Assembly (NCBI GenBank): GCA_963855995.1
Contig: OY979730.1
Span: 9,153,300 to 9,217,299 of the forward strand
Source: Muricea muricata
Taxonomy: Eukaryota; Cnidaria; Anthozoa; Malacalcyonacea; Plexauridae
Direction: 5' to 3'
Length of the DNA: 64,000 nt
Part shown: piece by piece, positions 43,901 to 48,865 of the stretch
Position numbering within the stretch: position 1 is the stretch's first letter
Layout: every line of letters begins with the position of its first letter
The notes under the pieces: generated by a model
Seen by the model: the letters and a program-made list of their open reading frames with translations, nothing else
Databases searched by the model: none
What the model was told of the DNA's origin: nothing
Made by a program: the position numbers and the translations under genes

Positions 43901-46193
43901 GGCTTGTGCATTTGCCTTTTGAGCAATATATCCCTTGTCTACTTGGCAAGCTAGTGATCATTTTGCGATGCTGTAAAAAGCACATAATTTGGTACCACGT
44001 GGGTGTTTTAATATTGGGTAATGCTCATTTAATGTTCCACAGGAAAATAATTCTCCTTGTTCAGATTACACCAAATATCAGAAAAGAAAACGAGTGTTTT
44101 TCTTATTGAAATTAAATGGTCTTTGCATTCACCACATATTATCACTTAATGCACGTAATGCATGCAAGCACTGCTTAATATTCAGCAGTACTCCGCTTTT
44201 TTCAGGATACCCTGTATGTACCATTCTTCTGTATTGGTGCGGCGATTCATGCAGTAAAATGTGAGCTAGACTTGATTACTTAAGCATGCATGGACTTGTT
44301 GGCAGAACATGGACTGTTTTAGTAAAACATAATAATTTATGTAGTTTGCCCTTGTTGTAAACAAACTCACATGTTGGTTTCTTCAGCGTTGTCATTTCGG
44401 CGTTGAGATTTCGTTGTTCTTGCTAAGGTTATAGTTTAGTGCATGGGAATTGTCTATTTTTTTCATTCCAATTGTAGTGAGTTGGTTAGTGTTGAGTGAA
44501 ATATTCCCAACGCCCATCAAAGGACGTGCATTTGCTGCAACCACTGTTCTTAACTGGAGTTCAAACCTTATCGTCTCAATAACAATGTTGGATCTTATAG
44601 GTGAGCAGAAAATATTGTATCCGATTCTTACCTTAGCTTGTGCAACGAGGGTCTCGAAGGGGTAAAATGGGATTCCATGCTCTGGTACTGAGATGGAAGG
44701 ACAATAGAAATGGGAATGGATTAACAATTAAGCAAGGGCTATGGGAATTCTACATTCGGGCAATGGGATTCAGTTAACATTTGGGCTAGGAAATGGGTAA
44801 AGGACACCCCCTTCCCATCAGAACCCTGTACAGAATATGCCCGACTCAGAGATTCGTTTGAAATGCATCAAGCCCCCCCCCCCCCTCCTTTAAATATATA
44901 AGAAAGCAATGCGTTCGAAAAGTTAACGGCAAGTTATGTAGATCAAATACTCAGTCTTTACACATCATGCTTCCACACAGGCTTCGTAGGAATGTCCTTA
45001 GTTACAAAAATTCATGTTGACAAAGAGTGTGCTTATTTCGTGTTGAATTCGACTTGCTTTACATTCCGGACATCTTTTGGCATGGAAAATTAAAGTGCGC
45101 TGGTTTTAAATCTGTTTCAAATTCATTTAAATTGCCGTCAGAGGAACTTAAATAAATTTGAAACAACTCATTTTAGGAACTCATTTTAGTGTTTGAAGTC
45201 GCTGATATATGGGCTTGAAACTTACTGACGTATTACTTACGCGTTGCTTTCTTAAACTTACTTACTTGCTTGAGTTTTACTCTTATTTACATATGAACTT
45301 TGTTCAATATATAGTAAACCTGCTCTACACATGAATGTTTTTTGAATATATAGCGAGCAATTGGTAGGCCACTTTGCAGTTCAACCCTTATATATTTTTT
45401 TCATGTCCTCCTCTATATTTTTATGCAATTGCCTGGCCAGAATGATGGCTGAACAGCCAGTTCAGCGTTTCTATTGGCCAGAACCTGCGTAATGACCATG
45501 CGTAATGCAACTTGCGTGGAGGCAAGCTTCAAAGGTTCCGATTCGAGTGGCCTTTCTGTTGATTTTCTTTTCTGTGGTGATGTCTAAGAGGTCCCACTTG
45601 TAGTATCGATGCACTGTAATTTTATCACTGTCTTTTACAGATTCCGTTGGTATTTCGTGGACATTTTTTATTTATGGCGTGCTTGGCATGCTTGCGGTCA
45701 TTTTCATTTATAAATTTGTACCGGAAACCAAGAACCGATCCTTGGAAGAAATAAACGCATTATTTTCCACAAGGTTTGTCATAATTTTATTTAAAAGTTT
45801 ATTGTTATCAATCAAATGGAGTAAAACAGTATGACTTCTGCTCGTATATTAAATAGTACTGCAAAAAGGCGACCATATTATCGTTCCAGGTATAATTATG
45901 TAGAGTTCAATACTTTAAATGGTCTTTCTAACTTGGCTAGACCACAATTCATTGCGATTCAAGATGGCGCCGCTATTGATAGGAAGGTTGATTTTCACCT
46001 AATGAAAGTTTCACCCGTCGCCATCTAATAGAGAATTTGAGAAATCTTTTCTATTTGCAGAAACTCCTTTTTGGAAGACTGTTCGTGTATTCCTTCGAAA
46101 AACACGCTTTGTTGTAACCGCTATAATTCTCTATCAAATGTTCGACTAGATGACACATTACTCGATGATGAAGAGTGGGAAATAGAGAGTTGA
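16907..46193 (+). CDS. SLC2A12-like: Class III facilitative sugar transporter (GLUT10/GLUT12-like), 16 exons
   Basis: Major facilitator superfamily carrier that moves hexoses across a membrane by facilitated diffusion. Coding exons: 16937-16949, 18560-18656, 19319-19404, 21965-22081, 22825-22931, 36689-36772, 37839-37942, 39174-39282, 40154-40240, 40494-40580, 41195-41305, 42003-42045, 43136-43717, 44478-44600, 45641-45773, 46061-46193. All junctions are GT-AG, phases agree throughout, and the total is 2016 nt, about 671 residues plus TGA. Family marks appear in order: GGVLFGYD in TM1, GRRK after TM2, [16 protein letters not shown] at the TM4-5 turn, PPSPRWL after TM6, [10 protein letters not shown] in TM7, GRRR after TM8, a long loop before TM10, GPVSW in TM10 and [11 protein letters not shown] after TM12. 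GQP in TM7 and the long TM9-10 loop favour GLUT10/12 over class I. Human GLUT12 is 617 residues. Intron 5 (13.8 kb) contains four antisense genes. Confidence 0.9.
17068..17957. repeat. 21-bp minisatellite, about 42 copies, in transporter intron 1
   Basis: The unit AAGAACATTACAGATGCAAGT repeats head to tail for nearly 890 bp with point variants (AGTTAG, AAATGAG, GCAAGCAAG, TTGCAG). Since 21 is a multiple of three and the unit lacks stops in some frames, long ORFs appear on both strands (heptapeptide MQVRTLQ on plus). These are artefacts. A double variant, AGTTAGAACA then AAATGAG, recurs at 17231, 17441 and 17693, spaced by 10 and 12 units, which shows higher-order duplication. Confidence 0.95.
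18560..18656 (+). CDS. SLC2A12-like: Transporter exon 2 (cytoplasmic N-terminus)
   Basis: Acceptor TTTTCTTTAG, donor GTATAA, leaving phase 2. It encodes a polar acidic N-terminal tail ([19 protein letters not shown]) before TM1. Confidence 0.75.
19319..19404 (+). CDS. SLC2A12-like: Transporter exon 3 (TM1)
   Basis: Acceptor TTGTCTAG and donor GTATAA. Encodes [18 protein letters not shown] then [10 protein letters not shown], the canonical sugar-porter TM1 signature. Confidence 0.9.
19746..19932. repeat. Perfect hairpin: two 75-bp arms, 37-bp loop
   Basis: Positions 19746-19820 and 19858-19932 are exact reverse complements over all 75 bp (outer bases CACAGGCGGCCCAG, inner bases TTACATATAT). 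The loop at 19821-19857 is AT-rich. It lies in transporter intron 3, directly beside the MITE that begins at 19936. Perfect arms imply a very recent origin or ongoing correction between the arms. Confidence 0.9.
19936..20887. repeat. MITE with GGTCGGTTGTACGAAAGG ends, carrying a nested insertion
   Basis: Left end GGGGTCGGTTGTACGAAAGGT is mirrored by right end ACCTTTCGTACTACCCCCC. Without the nested 701-bp element (20149-20849) it would be about 240 bp. Related copies are at 6130-6300 and 20890-21960. Confidence 0.65.
20149..20849. mobile_element. 701-bp non-autonomous DNA transposon, 29-bp TIRs, 9-bp target duplication
   Basis: The ends are perfect 29-bp inverted repeats starting AACACCGCGGAAAAACGTCT. 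They are flanked by identical GGTGGATAG at 20140-20148 and 20850-20858. A 9-bp duplication is typical of the Mutator/MULE superfamily (established knowledge), so MULE-derived MITE is my best guess. The interior has no transposase; its open frames are short. Confidence 0.8.
20890..21960. repeat. MITE copy with two further nested elements
   Basis: Starts GGACGTACGAAAGGTGAAT and ends CACGTTTCGTACAACCGACC, the inverted ends of the 19936 family. Inside lie an element near 20990-21330 bounded by TGTTACACTAATGCAACTT / AAGTTGCGCAACGTAACAAC, and the palindromic MITE at 21525-21926. All of it sits in transporter intron 3, just before exon 4. Confidence 0.55.
21525..21926. repeat. Palindromic MITE, copy 2
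   Basis: Outer ends GGACCGATTGCATT / AATGCAATCGGTCC. Arms contain GTAAAACTGCAAAGTTTGGT and its mirror, centred near 21730 on GGTATCAATTTTCCGTGCG. Same family as 8716-9102, where the centre also reads GGTATCAA-like sequence. Confidence 0.7.
21965..22081 (+). CDS. SLC2A12-like: Transporter exon 4 (TM1 end to TM2)
   Basis: Acceptor CCACTCCAG, donor GTCGGG. Encodes [13 protein letters not shown], the extracellular loop 1, then [16 protein letters not shown] of TM2. The donor GTCGGG is weaker than most in this gene. Confidence 0.9.
22440..22587. repeat. Hairpin MITE
   Basis: Left arm TTATGCATAATTCGTGTTCC through GCATTGTTATTGGTC is mirrored by GACCAATAACAATGC through AATTTATGCTTAAG. The arms are about 65 bp with scattered mismatches and a very short loop. 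It lies in transporter intron 4. Confidence 0.7.
22825..22931 (+). CDS. SLC2A12-like: Transporter exon 5 (TM2-TM3)
   Basis: Acceptor TTATAG, donor GTAAGT, ending in phase 0. Encodes [15 protein letters not shown] with the conserved cytoplasmic GRRK, then TM3. Confidence 0.9.
23666..24496 (-). CDS. TIR-domain protein, single exon
   Basis: An uninterrupted 276-residue ORF. Residues about 134-235 form a TIR domain: [12 protein letters not shown] (strand A), a BB-loop-like DEDNMPMG at 167-174, [18 protein letters not shown], and [17 protein letters not shown]. The pattern YF-x-S-x-x-C-x-x-E places Glu208 where NAD-cleaving TIR enzymes of plants and bacteria and SARM1 have their catalytic glutamate (established for the fold; equivalence here is inference). 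Residues 1-130 match nothing I know and look like alternating strands and helices. There is no transmembrane segment, signal peptide, LRR or death domain, so this is a cytosolic protein rather than a Toll receptor. The stop codon lies within an AATAAA hexamer on the coding strand (plus 23665-23670). Intronless and antisense within the transporter intron; either an effector or an adaptor. Confidence 0.75.
   Translation of the reverse strand: MDLSEVSVEPLTTTLNEHNIAIIHNYGLDGRSGYWSLEFKFDYKLERGIVIHLTNFKKDSTGNTWTLEIRKCLYLGIKEIKHCVSFDIVDQLVDIKELERLQQFALGDEKLREYLSDNVIPLITKKMKYTKYKPQFRFFLSHKSHDKPIMRTFKSGLKFLGYSTWIDEDNMPMGAFLKARLKISIEDCDCFIAWLSVDYFESPYCKAELLYAKQLGKIILPFGVFDEIKNRIREDEELKFLEELLISNPNERSFFEVLRRIDDTLFQFEEMALPSK
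25604..25735. repeat. Hairpin element 3' of paralog C
   Basis: TATAAAACATTTTTCCGTGTTGATAT and its reverse complement ATATCAACATGGAAAAATGTTTTATA flank a short AT-rich loop. The same hairpin lies at 29552-29690 and 33980-34108, in each case about 220-240 bp beyond the paralog stop codon. Confidence 0.75.
25779..25784 (-). other. Polyadenylation signal AATAAA, paralog C
   Basis: AATAAA on the minus strand, 185 nt downstream of the stop. It lies in a block conserved in all three paralogs (ACGAGACTCCAAACCAT nearby). Confidence 0.45.
25969..27729 (-). pseudogene. Paralog C of the helical/beta-propeller family, one nonsense codon
   Basis: Full-length 587-codon frame starting [14 protein letters not shown] and ending SVIMLQM, as in the two intact copies. 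A single in-frame TGA stands at 27147-27145 (codon 195). There A and B have CGA (Arg) in [12 protein letters not shown], so C carries a CpG C-to-T change. Everything after the stop is open and similar to the paralogs. The loss is therefore recent, a polymorphism, or a sequencing error. If translated, the product would be a 194-residue helical N-terminal half without the C-terminal half. Its upstream block, including the TATA-like site, is intact. Confidence 0.75.
27782..27789 (-). promoter_or_regulatory. TATA-like site upstream of paralog C
   Basis: CTATAAAC on the minus strand, 53 nt before the ATG, within a block shared by all three paralogs. Paralog A has CTGTAACC at the equivalent place. 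Confidence 0.4.
27800..29551. other. Spacer between paralogs C and B
   Basis: 27740-28560 matches the upstream flank of paralog B (31668-32450) and in part that of A. 29140-29300 and 29390-29550 hold sequence also seen before the hairpin of paralog A (near 33830-33970). I see no further gene. Confidence 0.5.
29552..29690. repeat. Hairpin element 3' of paralog B
   Basis: Inverted arms TAAAACATTTTTTCCGTATTGATAT / TATATCAACACGGAAAAATG separated by about 45 bp. Same element and same position as those of paralogs A and C. Confidence 0.75.
29732..29737 (-). other. Polyadenylation signal AATAAA, paralog B
   Basis: 180 nt beyond the stop of paralog B, in the conserved downstream block. Confidence 0.45.
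29917..31656 (-). CDS. Paralog B: helical N-terminal / beta-propeller-like protein, 579 aa
   Basis: An intact single-exon ORF. I do not recognise the family. Residues 1-75 are predicted helical and charged ([20 protein letters not shown], then a Glu/Lys pair-rich stretch to about 60). Residues 90-115 are a Ser/Glu-rich linker. Residues 120-240 are again helical ([20 protein letters not shown], ending [13 protein letters not shown]). From about 290 to the end short hydrophobic strands alternate with turns: [82 protein letters not shown]. Such repeats of about 45 residues suggest an NHL- or TolB-like propeller (inference). No signal peptide is clear. Compared with A and C it lacks about 10 residues after the VEV strand near 370. 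The first ~270 residues are almost identical among the copies; divergence concentrates in 290-400. Confidence 0.75.
   Translation of the reverse strand: MTSIVNGIINSTVGLLCSKLRDYAADKLDEGDLSDEKCKQIVARELDDIKSKIDGLSRKDLLASLSFFKEGVTRLYISLEVSQEPCEKHGTENAGSKDESTAEGENMEAEELPAKLADRDFLKNAFELSEMIEKLTIASEDRYKLAKESFRDARRLATEGFNNVGLSVAERLLAGKLRIASRILEGLEDLEAAVRDSLLYLKELQDLPAVQAMISVALNAGNGIASRLRARFNQTERDANIQSIQMLNNLLLDLAIKFTTTKMGILNWPMLKTEQAFYHPLLNDHEVRRKIRKNATQVPWYCKSAESISHPCALTSKGEVLSIDENNSIRNNYTSELFCSIPTKDHACKPCRMLGVDEKDNVFAMVEVLSRYYKLFIFDKNGHLQQERYLESIDIALRDSSIRFNKDGRIFIHAAYTEVFYICDGRKANADRKLILPVKDLPFGMPDEFCFTVSNKNELILIFTHGKFGDKKLAMYTVTMDGELTGANYLPVKLAYQESARIKSMVFNHVSETVVVCVLSEKPLKYCNLHIEIYGFSDDGKLVYQFERLAGAHDRGQMLSHSSGQIALVDLDSVIMLQM
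31709..31716 (-). promoter_or_regulatory. TATA-like site upstream of paralog B
   Basis: CTATAAAC on the minus strand, 53 nt before the ATG, in the same context as in paralog C (GATCTGTCTGAGAGAAAG follows). Confidence 0.4.
31720..33979. other. Spacer between paralogs B and A
   Basis: 31668-32450 repeats the upstream flank of paralog C. A copy of its distal part returns inverted at about 33015-33330 (for example GGTCAACTTACCCTAAAACAG against CTGTTTTAGGGTAAGTTGACC near 32150). The spacer thus contains an inverted repeat of about 300 bp with 500-600 bp between the arms. No gene seen. Confidence 0.55.
33980..34108. repeat. Hairpin element 3' of paralog A
   Basis: Arms AAAACATTTTTCTGTGTTGATAT and ATATCAACACGGAAAAATGTTTT, same family and position as those of paralogs B and C. 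Confidence 0.75.
34155..34160 (-). other. Polyadenylation signal AATAAA, paralog A
   Basis: 181 nt beyond the stop of paralog A, matching the spacing in B and C. Confidence 0.45.
34341..36095 (-). CDS. Paralog A: helical N-terminal / beta-propeller-like protein, 584 aa
   Basis: An intact single-exon ORF of the same unrecognised family as paralog B, with the same start and ending DTVIMLQM. Helical residues 1-75 and 120-240 flank an acidic linker; the strand-rich half runs from about 290. It differs from B and C mainly at 290-345 (for example [19 protein letters not shown]) and near 555, where [16 protein letters not shown] replaces a longer loop. Position 195 is Arg, so there is no nonsense change. 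The upstream block is conserved except that the TATA-like CTATAAAC of B and C reads CTGTAACC here (plus 36149-36156). Its 5' flank ends close to transporter exon 6. Role unknown; proximity to a TIR gene makes an immune or stress role worth testing but does not show it. Confidence 0.75.
   Translation of the reverse strand: MTSIVNGIINSTVGLLCSKLRDYAADKLDEGDLSDEKCKQIVVRELDDIKSKIDGLSRKDLLASLGFFKEGVTRLYISLEVSLEPCEKDGSENPGSKDESTAEGEYMGAEELTAKLADRDFLKSAFELSEMIEKLTIASEDRYKLAKESFKDARRLATEAFNNVGLSAEERLLVGKVRIASRILEGLEDLEAAVRDSLLYLKELQDLPAVQAMFSVALNAGNGIASRLRARFNQTERDANIQSIQMLNSLLLDLAIKFTTTKMGLLNWPMIKTEQAFYHPLLNDNEVRRKLHENATQAPWYCKSAEFISNSYPCALTSKGEVLSCNGKSIKNSYTRELFCTVPTENDAYNLCRMLGVDEKDNVYATVEVRPRSKQSELSALAFYKLYIFDKNGHLKQERRLEGIDIPFRTSSITFSKDGRTFIHAAYTEVLYICDGRKANADRKLILPVKDLPFGMPTKFCCTVSNKNELILIFTHAKSGDVKLAMYTVTMDDELKGAKYLPVKLAFPQLARIKSVVFNHVSETVVVCVKISKSHIEIYGFSDDGKLLYQFERLAGAHDYKQMLSHSNGQIALVDGDTVIMLQM
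36689..36772 (+). CDS. SLC2A12-like: Transporter exon 6 (TM4)
   Basis: Acceptor TTATATCAG, donor GTAAGT, 28 whole codons. Encodes [18 protein letters not shown] and [10 protein letters not shown], the conserved GR...E..P motif of TM4. Confidence 0.9.
36860..37130. repeat. CAA/TTG-rich element copy in transporter intron 6
   Basis: Repeats of TTGATGCAAGTTG, ACAAGTTTG and GCATCAAGCC, ending in GCGCATCCTGATGTCGGCTTGG. That end is the reverse complement of the terminal motif of the 7244-7832 element. Confidence 0.55.
37131..37800. repeat. GA/GTG-rich low-complexity tract
   Basis: Degenerate words GTGAAG, GAGGTG, GGGGTG and AGGTGAAG dominate 670 bp of the plus strand. The minus-strand ORF of 146 codons (Ser/Thr/Pro/Phe-rich) is a by-product of this composition. 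Confidence 0.8.
37839..37942 (+). CDS. SLC2A12-like: Transporter exon 7 (TM5)
   Basis: Acceptor ATCATACAG, donor GTGAGT, phase 2. Encodes [20 protein letters not shown] and [14 protein letters not shown]; the leading RRG completes the EIAPPKRRG signature. Confidence 0.9.
38200..38340. repeat. Diverged SINE body
   Basis: CCGGGTTTTCTCCGGGTACTC and GTTGACAATCTGGGTTA match the body of the tRNA-derived SINEs at 1430-1631, 55600-55670 and 61174-61330. No clear A/B-box head is visible. Confidence 0.5.
38468..39133. repeat. Outer MITE with CAGTAAAACTCCGCGTATAAG ends, carrying a nested MITE
   Basis: Left end CAGTAAAACTCCGCGTATAAG and, across the nested insertion, right end CTTA-TATGCGCGAGGGTTTTACTG are inverted copies. 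It is split by the element at 38911-39113. Confidence 0.65.
38911..39113. repeat. Inner MITE with AGGCCCTGTCAC ends and TA target duplication
   Basis: AGGCCCTGTCACTCGGTGCA is mirrored by TGCACCGTGTGACAGGGCCTT; inner blocks AATTTTTCTTGCAACTTGCAA also match. TA stands on both sides (38909-38910, 39114-39115). Related copies or fragments are at 51990-52130 with 52385-52425, and at 52455-52500. Confidence 0.75.
39174..39282 (+). CDS. SLC2A12-like: Transporter exon 8 (TM6 and PESPR-type motif)
   Basis: Acceptor TTCTCCAG, donor GTACTT. Encodes [18 protein letters not shown], then [22 protein letters not shown] corresponds to the conserved PESPRWL after TM6. Confidence 0.9.
39770..40040. repeat. 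CAA/TTG-rich element copy in transporter intron 8
   Basis: Contains ACTTGTTGCAAGTTGTCAA, TTGTTACAACATGTTGAAAC and a right part near-identical in word order to 7370-7400 (GCAGCAAGCCTGTGGATAACAAG). Confidence 0.6.
40154..40240 (+). CDS. SLC2A12-like: Transporter exon 9 (cytoplasmic loop 6)
   Basis: Acceptor ATGTCCAG, donor GTAAGT, 29 whole codons. Encodes [18 protein letters not shown] and a charged end, typical of the cytoplasmic helical loop between TM6 and TM7. Confidence 0.9.
40494..40580 (+). CDS. SLC2A12-like: Transporter exon 10 (start of TM7)
   Basis: Acceptor TGCTTTCAAG, donor GTAAAG. Encodes [17 protein letters not shown], then [12 protein letters not shown], the QQ beginning the sugar-binding helix. 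Confidence 0.9.
40660..40925. repeat. Dense palindromic cluster of GACGAACTATC / ACGGATGATCCGT words
   Basis: AGTTCGTCTGATAATTCATCTG, TCAAGACGAACTATC and GACGGATGATCCGTC occur several times in both orientations, with GCGTTTATACGC cores. This looks like one or two overlapping fold-back elements. Confidence 0.65.
40926..41165. repeat. TTCACATGTGATTACAT degenerate tandem repeat
   Basis: About ten degenerate units around the palindrome TCACATGTGA, first in one orientation and then, after 41080, as GTGTGATCACATGTGAAAT. It lies immediately before transporter exon 11. Confidence 0.65.
41195..41305 (+). CDS. SLC2A12-like: Transporter exon 11 (TM7-TM8)
   Basis: The acceptor is GATCGTTCAG, followed by TTT ACA GGT; a second AG six bases on would break the frame. 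Donor GTCAGT. Encodes [20 protein letters not shown] and then the start of TM8. Confidence 0.9.
42003..42045 (+). CDS. SLC2A12-like: Transporter exon 12 (TM8 end, micro-exon)
   Basis: Acceptor TTCGTTTTAG, donor GTTGGT, 43 nt. Encodes [14 protein letters not shown]. Without it the reading frame and TM8 would both be broken, so it is well supported despite its size. Confidence 0.85.
42610..43125. repeat. CAA/TTG-rich element copies in transporter intron 12
   Basis: The terminal motif CCGATATCAGGATGCGTTCGC occurs twice (about 42628 and 42852), so two partial copies lie in tandem. They end within a few bases of exon 13. Confidence 0.6.
43136..43717 (+). CDS. SLC2A12-like: Transporter exon 13 (TM9, long exofacial loop, TM10)
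   Basis: Acceptor CCTCTGCTAG, donor GTATGT, 582 nt. Encodes [20 protein letters not shown] (TM9). About 150 Ser/Thr/Asn-rich residues follow, with three N-glycosylation sequons (NTS, NMT, NKT), and then [20 protein letters not shown] of TM10. A long TM9-TM10 loop is a class III GLUT feature; this one looks longer than usual. Confidence 0.9.
44478..44600 (+). CDS. SLC2A12-like: Transporter exon 14 (TM10-TM11)
   Basis: Acceptor CAATTGTAG, donor GTGAGC. Encodes [20 protein letters not shown], then [24 protein letters not shown]-x-x-x-K-G-R is the conserved cytoplasmic turn after TM10. Confidence 0.9.
45641..45773 (+). CDS. SLC2A12-like: Transporter exon 15 (TM12 and PETK motif)
   Basis: Acceptor TCTTTTACAG, donor GTTTGT, phase 2. 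Encodes [20 protein letters not shown], then [17 protein letters not shown]. Confidence 0.9.
46061..46193 (+). CDS. SLC2A12-like: Transporter exon 16 (C-terminal tail and stop)
   Basis: Acceptor CTATTTGCAG. Encodes a cytoplasmic tail [14 protein letters not shown]...[11 protein letters not shown] and TGA at 46191. The acidic end contains possible sorting signals (acidic cluster, LL), but no known motif is exact. Confidence 0.85.
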
Positions 46194-46539
46194 AGAGGAT
46201 TGCCAAGAGCATAAAGGGGTATTATGGTCGTGTAGTTATATTTCTATTTGTACCAAATGCTTGCAGCTTTCCCGCTGTGTTTTATGTGGAAATTATTTAT
46301 TTTGATACATCGCTTATAAATAACACACACAAGTACGACGTAATCTTGATGACTAATATCTTAGAATATTTTACAATTATTCGGCGAAGGCGAGGTGATT
46401 ATCGAGGAATATTCACCGAGACGAAGTCGAGTGTTGTGGTGAAAGATTTGTCTGGATCAAAATTTAGCCCATTATGGGCATTGCCCATTAGTAAGTAATT
46501 TGGTAATTTGTGGGTTTATCTTGTAAAAAACATAACTGA

Positions 46540-46545
46540 AATAAA
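46540..46545 (+). other. Candidate polyadenylation signal of the transporter gene
   Basis: First AATAAA on the plus strand after the stop codon, about 350 nt downstream. Position is reasonable but there is no direct support. Confidence 0.35.
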
Positions 46546-46650
46546 ATGATGTTTTTCCATTGTCAAAGATGGCTTACATTGCTTCGCTTGCCAAAAAGGG
46601 TTCTGCCAAAATTAAAAACTTCCTTGCTAAGGAGATTATATCATTTTTAC

Positions 46651-47327
46651 TTAAGGTGGTCTAGGACAAACTTTTTCCAAATTTTTGGTTTTTTGAAAAA
46701 GCAAAAAATGAGTTGTACATAGTGTCCTCAATAACATGCCTGCGTATTCAAATTCAAAAATAAACCCACAACAAAGAAGTCACGCTATGCTTGTCATCTC
46801 TCTGAGTAAAACCCTGACTTTTCCCGGAGCGTATAAAAGATGGGATTCGTTGGTTTCATTGTTCTCGATTTCAATGGCATTGTGTTGCATTGTTGTGTAT
46901 AATTTATTCTAATGATTGCAAAAACTTTAGAGTTGTTTTTCTCAAACACGCATTTTCGAACTTCGGGAAATTCTTACAACGCTAGTACTTAATCGTTTCG
47001 TGTGAAATTTTCAGGTGGTGTCTTTCCGTAAGAGAGCCGTGTCCTGAACCTAAAATATTTTGTATATAAGCTCTTTTCTCGGCATCAGAACACTTTTATG
47101 TTGTTCTATTCAGCTTTCTTTACGAAGAACGTAAACCATGAACGCTCCAATGCTTCGGATGTTTATTTTTGAGGTTTACGCCCAACATCAATATATTACG
47201 TAGCCATTAAAGTTGTAGCTGCGTAATTTTGTGTCAGCTAAATTTACAGTATGATTCATATTTTCCACAAGTTACAAGACAAACAAATATTGAAAAAAAT
47301 TATATTTTTTGTCCTAGACCACCTTAA
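46651..47327. mobile_element. 677-bp non-autonomous transposon with TTAA target sites
   Basis: Ends TTAAGGTGGTCTAGGACAAA and TTGTCCTAGACCACCTTAA are inverted copies, with TTAA at both borders. TTAA duplication is typical of piggyBac or Kolobok superfamilies (established). No transposase frame inside. Confidence 0.7.
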
Positions 47328-47353
47328 CCAGTTGCATGTTTTTGAGCCATATA

Positions 47354-47755
47354 CAGGGTGAGTAAAAAAAAACTGATGCCCTTTCAAATTCAAATCAGCC
47401 GCGAATTTCATCACGGTTTATTCCCATGGGTCTACAGAGAAAAAAACGTGGTGAGTAAAAAAAAACTGATGCTATTAAAATTCAAACTAGCATCATTGCT
47501 TTCGTGCGATTTGACAGACGCGTTGATGTAAAGCAAAATCTAATTATCTGTGTTAAAATGCATAATTCTAGCCGTTCAAGATTTGTCAGAAACAAGACTA
47601 CAATAATTGGTATTATTTGGAAAAAGTGGTGCATGCAATTGACAACGGAACAGAGGAGCACGATCTGTTCTCTGTAGACCCATGGGAACAAACCATAATG
47701 AAGTTCGCTGCTAATTTGAATTTGAAAGGGCATCAGTATTTTTTTACTCGCCCTG
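47354..47755. mobile_element. Mariner-type MITE with TA target duplication
   Basis: TA + CAGGGTGAGTAAAAAAAAAC at the left and GTATTTTTTTACTCGCCCTG + TA at the right. Inverted repeats extend about 90 bp (CCTTTCAAATTCAAAT, CCCATGGGTCTACAGAGAA). An internal second copy of GGTGAGTAAAAAAAAACTGATG at about 47450 shows a partial duplication inside the element. Confidence 0.75.
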
Positions 47756-47782
47756 TACATCTTTACAAATTCTTTTTACTGA

Positions 47783-48628
47783 ATTGTCTACAATACTAGT
47801 GTTATAGAACAAGTTGTTGGAAACGAGGATGTTGTTGTGGATGGTGATACGATTCTCTTCATGGACGATACCACGAGTTGGGAGACGTTAGATGTTCATT
47901 ATCACGTTTCTGGAATGGAAATTGGGAACATACCCAAGAAAATTGAGTCAGTAAAAACCTTTGCGGAAAACGAGAAAATGGTATTAAACGCAAAAAAATG
48001 TAAAGAAATGATCATTGACTTTCGAAAAGATAGAACAGTTATTCCTGCAATGAAAATAAATGACTGTGTCCTTGAAAGAGTTAGCTCTTATAAATTACTT
48101 GGTTTATGGATAGATGATGACCTCAAGTGGAAATCAAACACGGAATACGTTGTAAAGAAGGCAGCTAAGCGGTTATATTTTTTAAAAACTCTTAAAGGGT
48201 ACAATGCTCCACGAGAAGACTTAAAGATATTTTATATCTCGGCTATCAGATCAATTGTGGAATTTGGAGCTCAAATTTGGCATGGTGGCCTGACACAGGA
48301 ACAGTCTAAAGATATAGAGAGAATTCAAAGGCGCGCTATGAAAATAATATGTCCAAGAAAGACTTACAAACAGGCATTAACTGAATGTGGTTTGCACACT
48401 CTAGAATACAGAAGAGATATAATGTGTGTAAATTTAATAAAAGACATGAAACAGCCAACCCACAAACTAAACGATCTTCTGCCACCTATTGTCGGCCTGG
48501 TACGGGAGAAACACACGAGACTTAATGAAAATAAATTTTATAATTTTAAATGCAAAACAGAACGTTTTAACAATAGTCCCTTAGTATATGCGATCCGCAA
48601 ATACAATATGGCTTTTGACAATAATTAA
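47783..48628 (+). pseudogene. 5'-truncated CR1-like non-LTR retrotransposon, reverse transcriptase C-terminal part
   Basis: An open frame of about 280 codons without a proper start. LFMDDTT corresponds to the catalytic FxDD box of reverse transcriptase. LNAKKCKEMIIDFRKD and KLLGLWIDDDLKW follow, as in the thumb region of CR1/Rex/L2-type elements, then the common C-terminal domain (IRSIVEFGAQIWHGGL, IERIQRRAMKII). The endonuclease and the first RT motifs are absent, so it is a dead-on-arrival copy. It starts right after the mariner MITE and ends with a 3' tail leading to an (AAT)n tract at 48840. The frame is intact over its length, so the insertion is fairly young. Confidence 0.85.
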
Positions 48629-48865
48629 TGGTTTTTTCTTGGATTTCAAATATTTTAACTATTGAACTACTATGGCTTTGGTATTCTGGGGCACTTTTAA
48701 TTAATTATTTTTAATATAGATTGTAGTTTTACAAAAACTCTGTAATTGTACTTATATACATATAATTGATTTCGTCTCTCTTTTTCATGTAAATCACATA
48801 ACAATTTAGCTGTCTAAGCTACTTAATGTGTGTATTTTTAATAATAATAATAATAATAATAATAA
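48629..48865 (+). repeat. 3' UTR of the CR1-like copy and (AAT)n tail
   Basis: About 210 bp of AT-rich sequence follows the stop and ends in nine or so AAT/ATA units (48840-48865). A simple-repeat 3' tail is usual for this class of retrotransposon. Confidence 0.5.
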
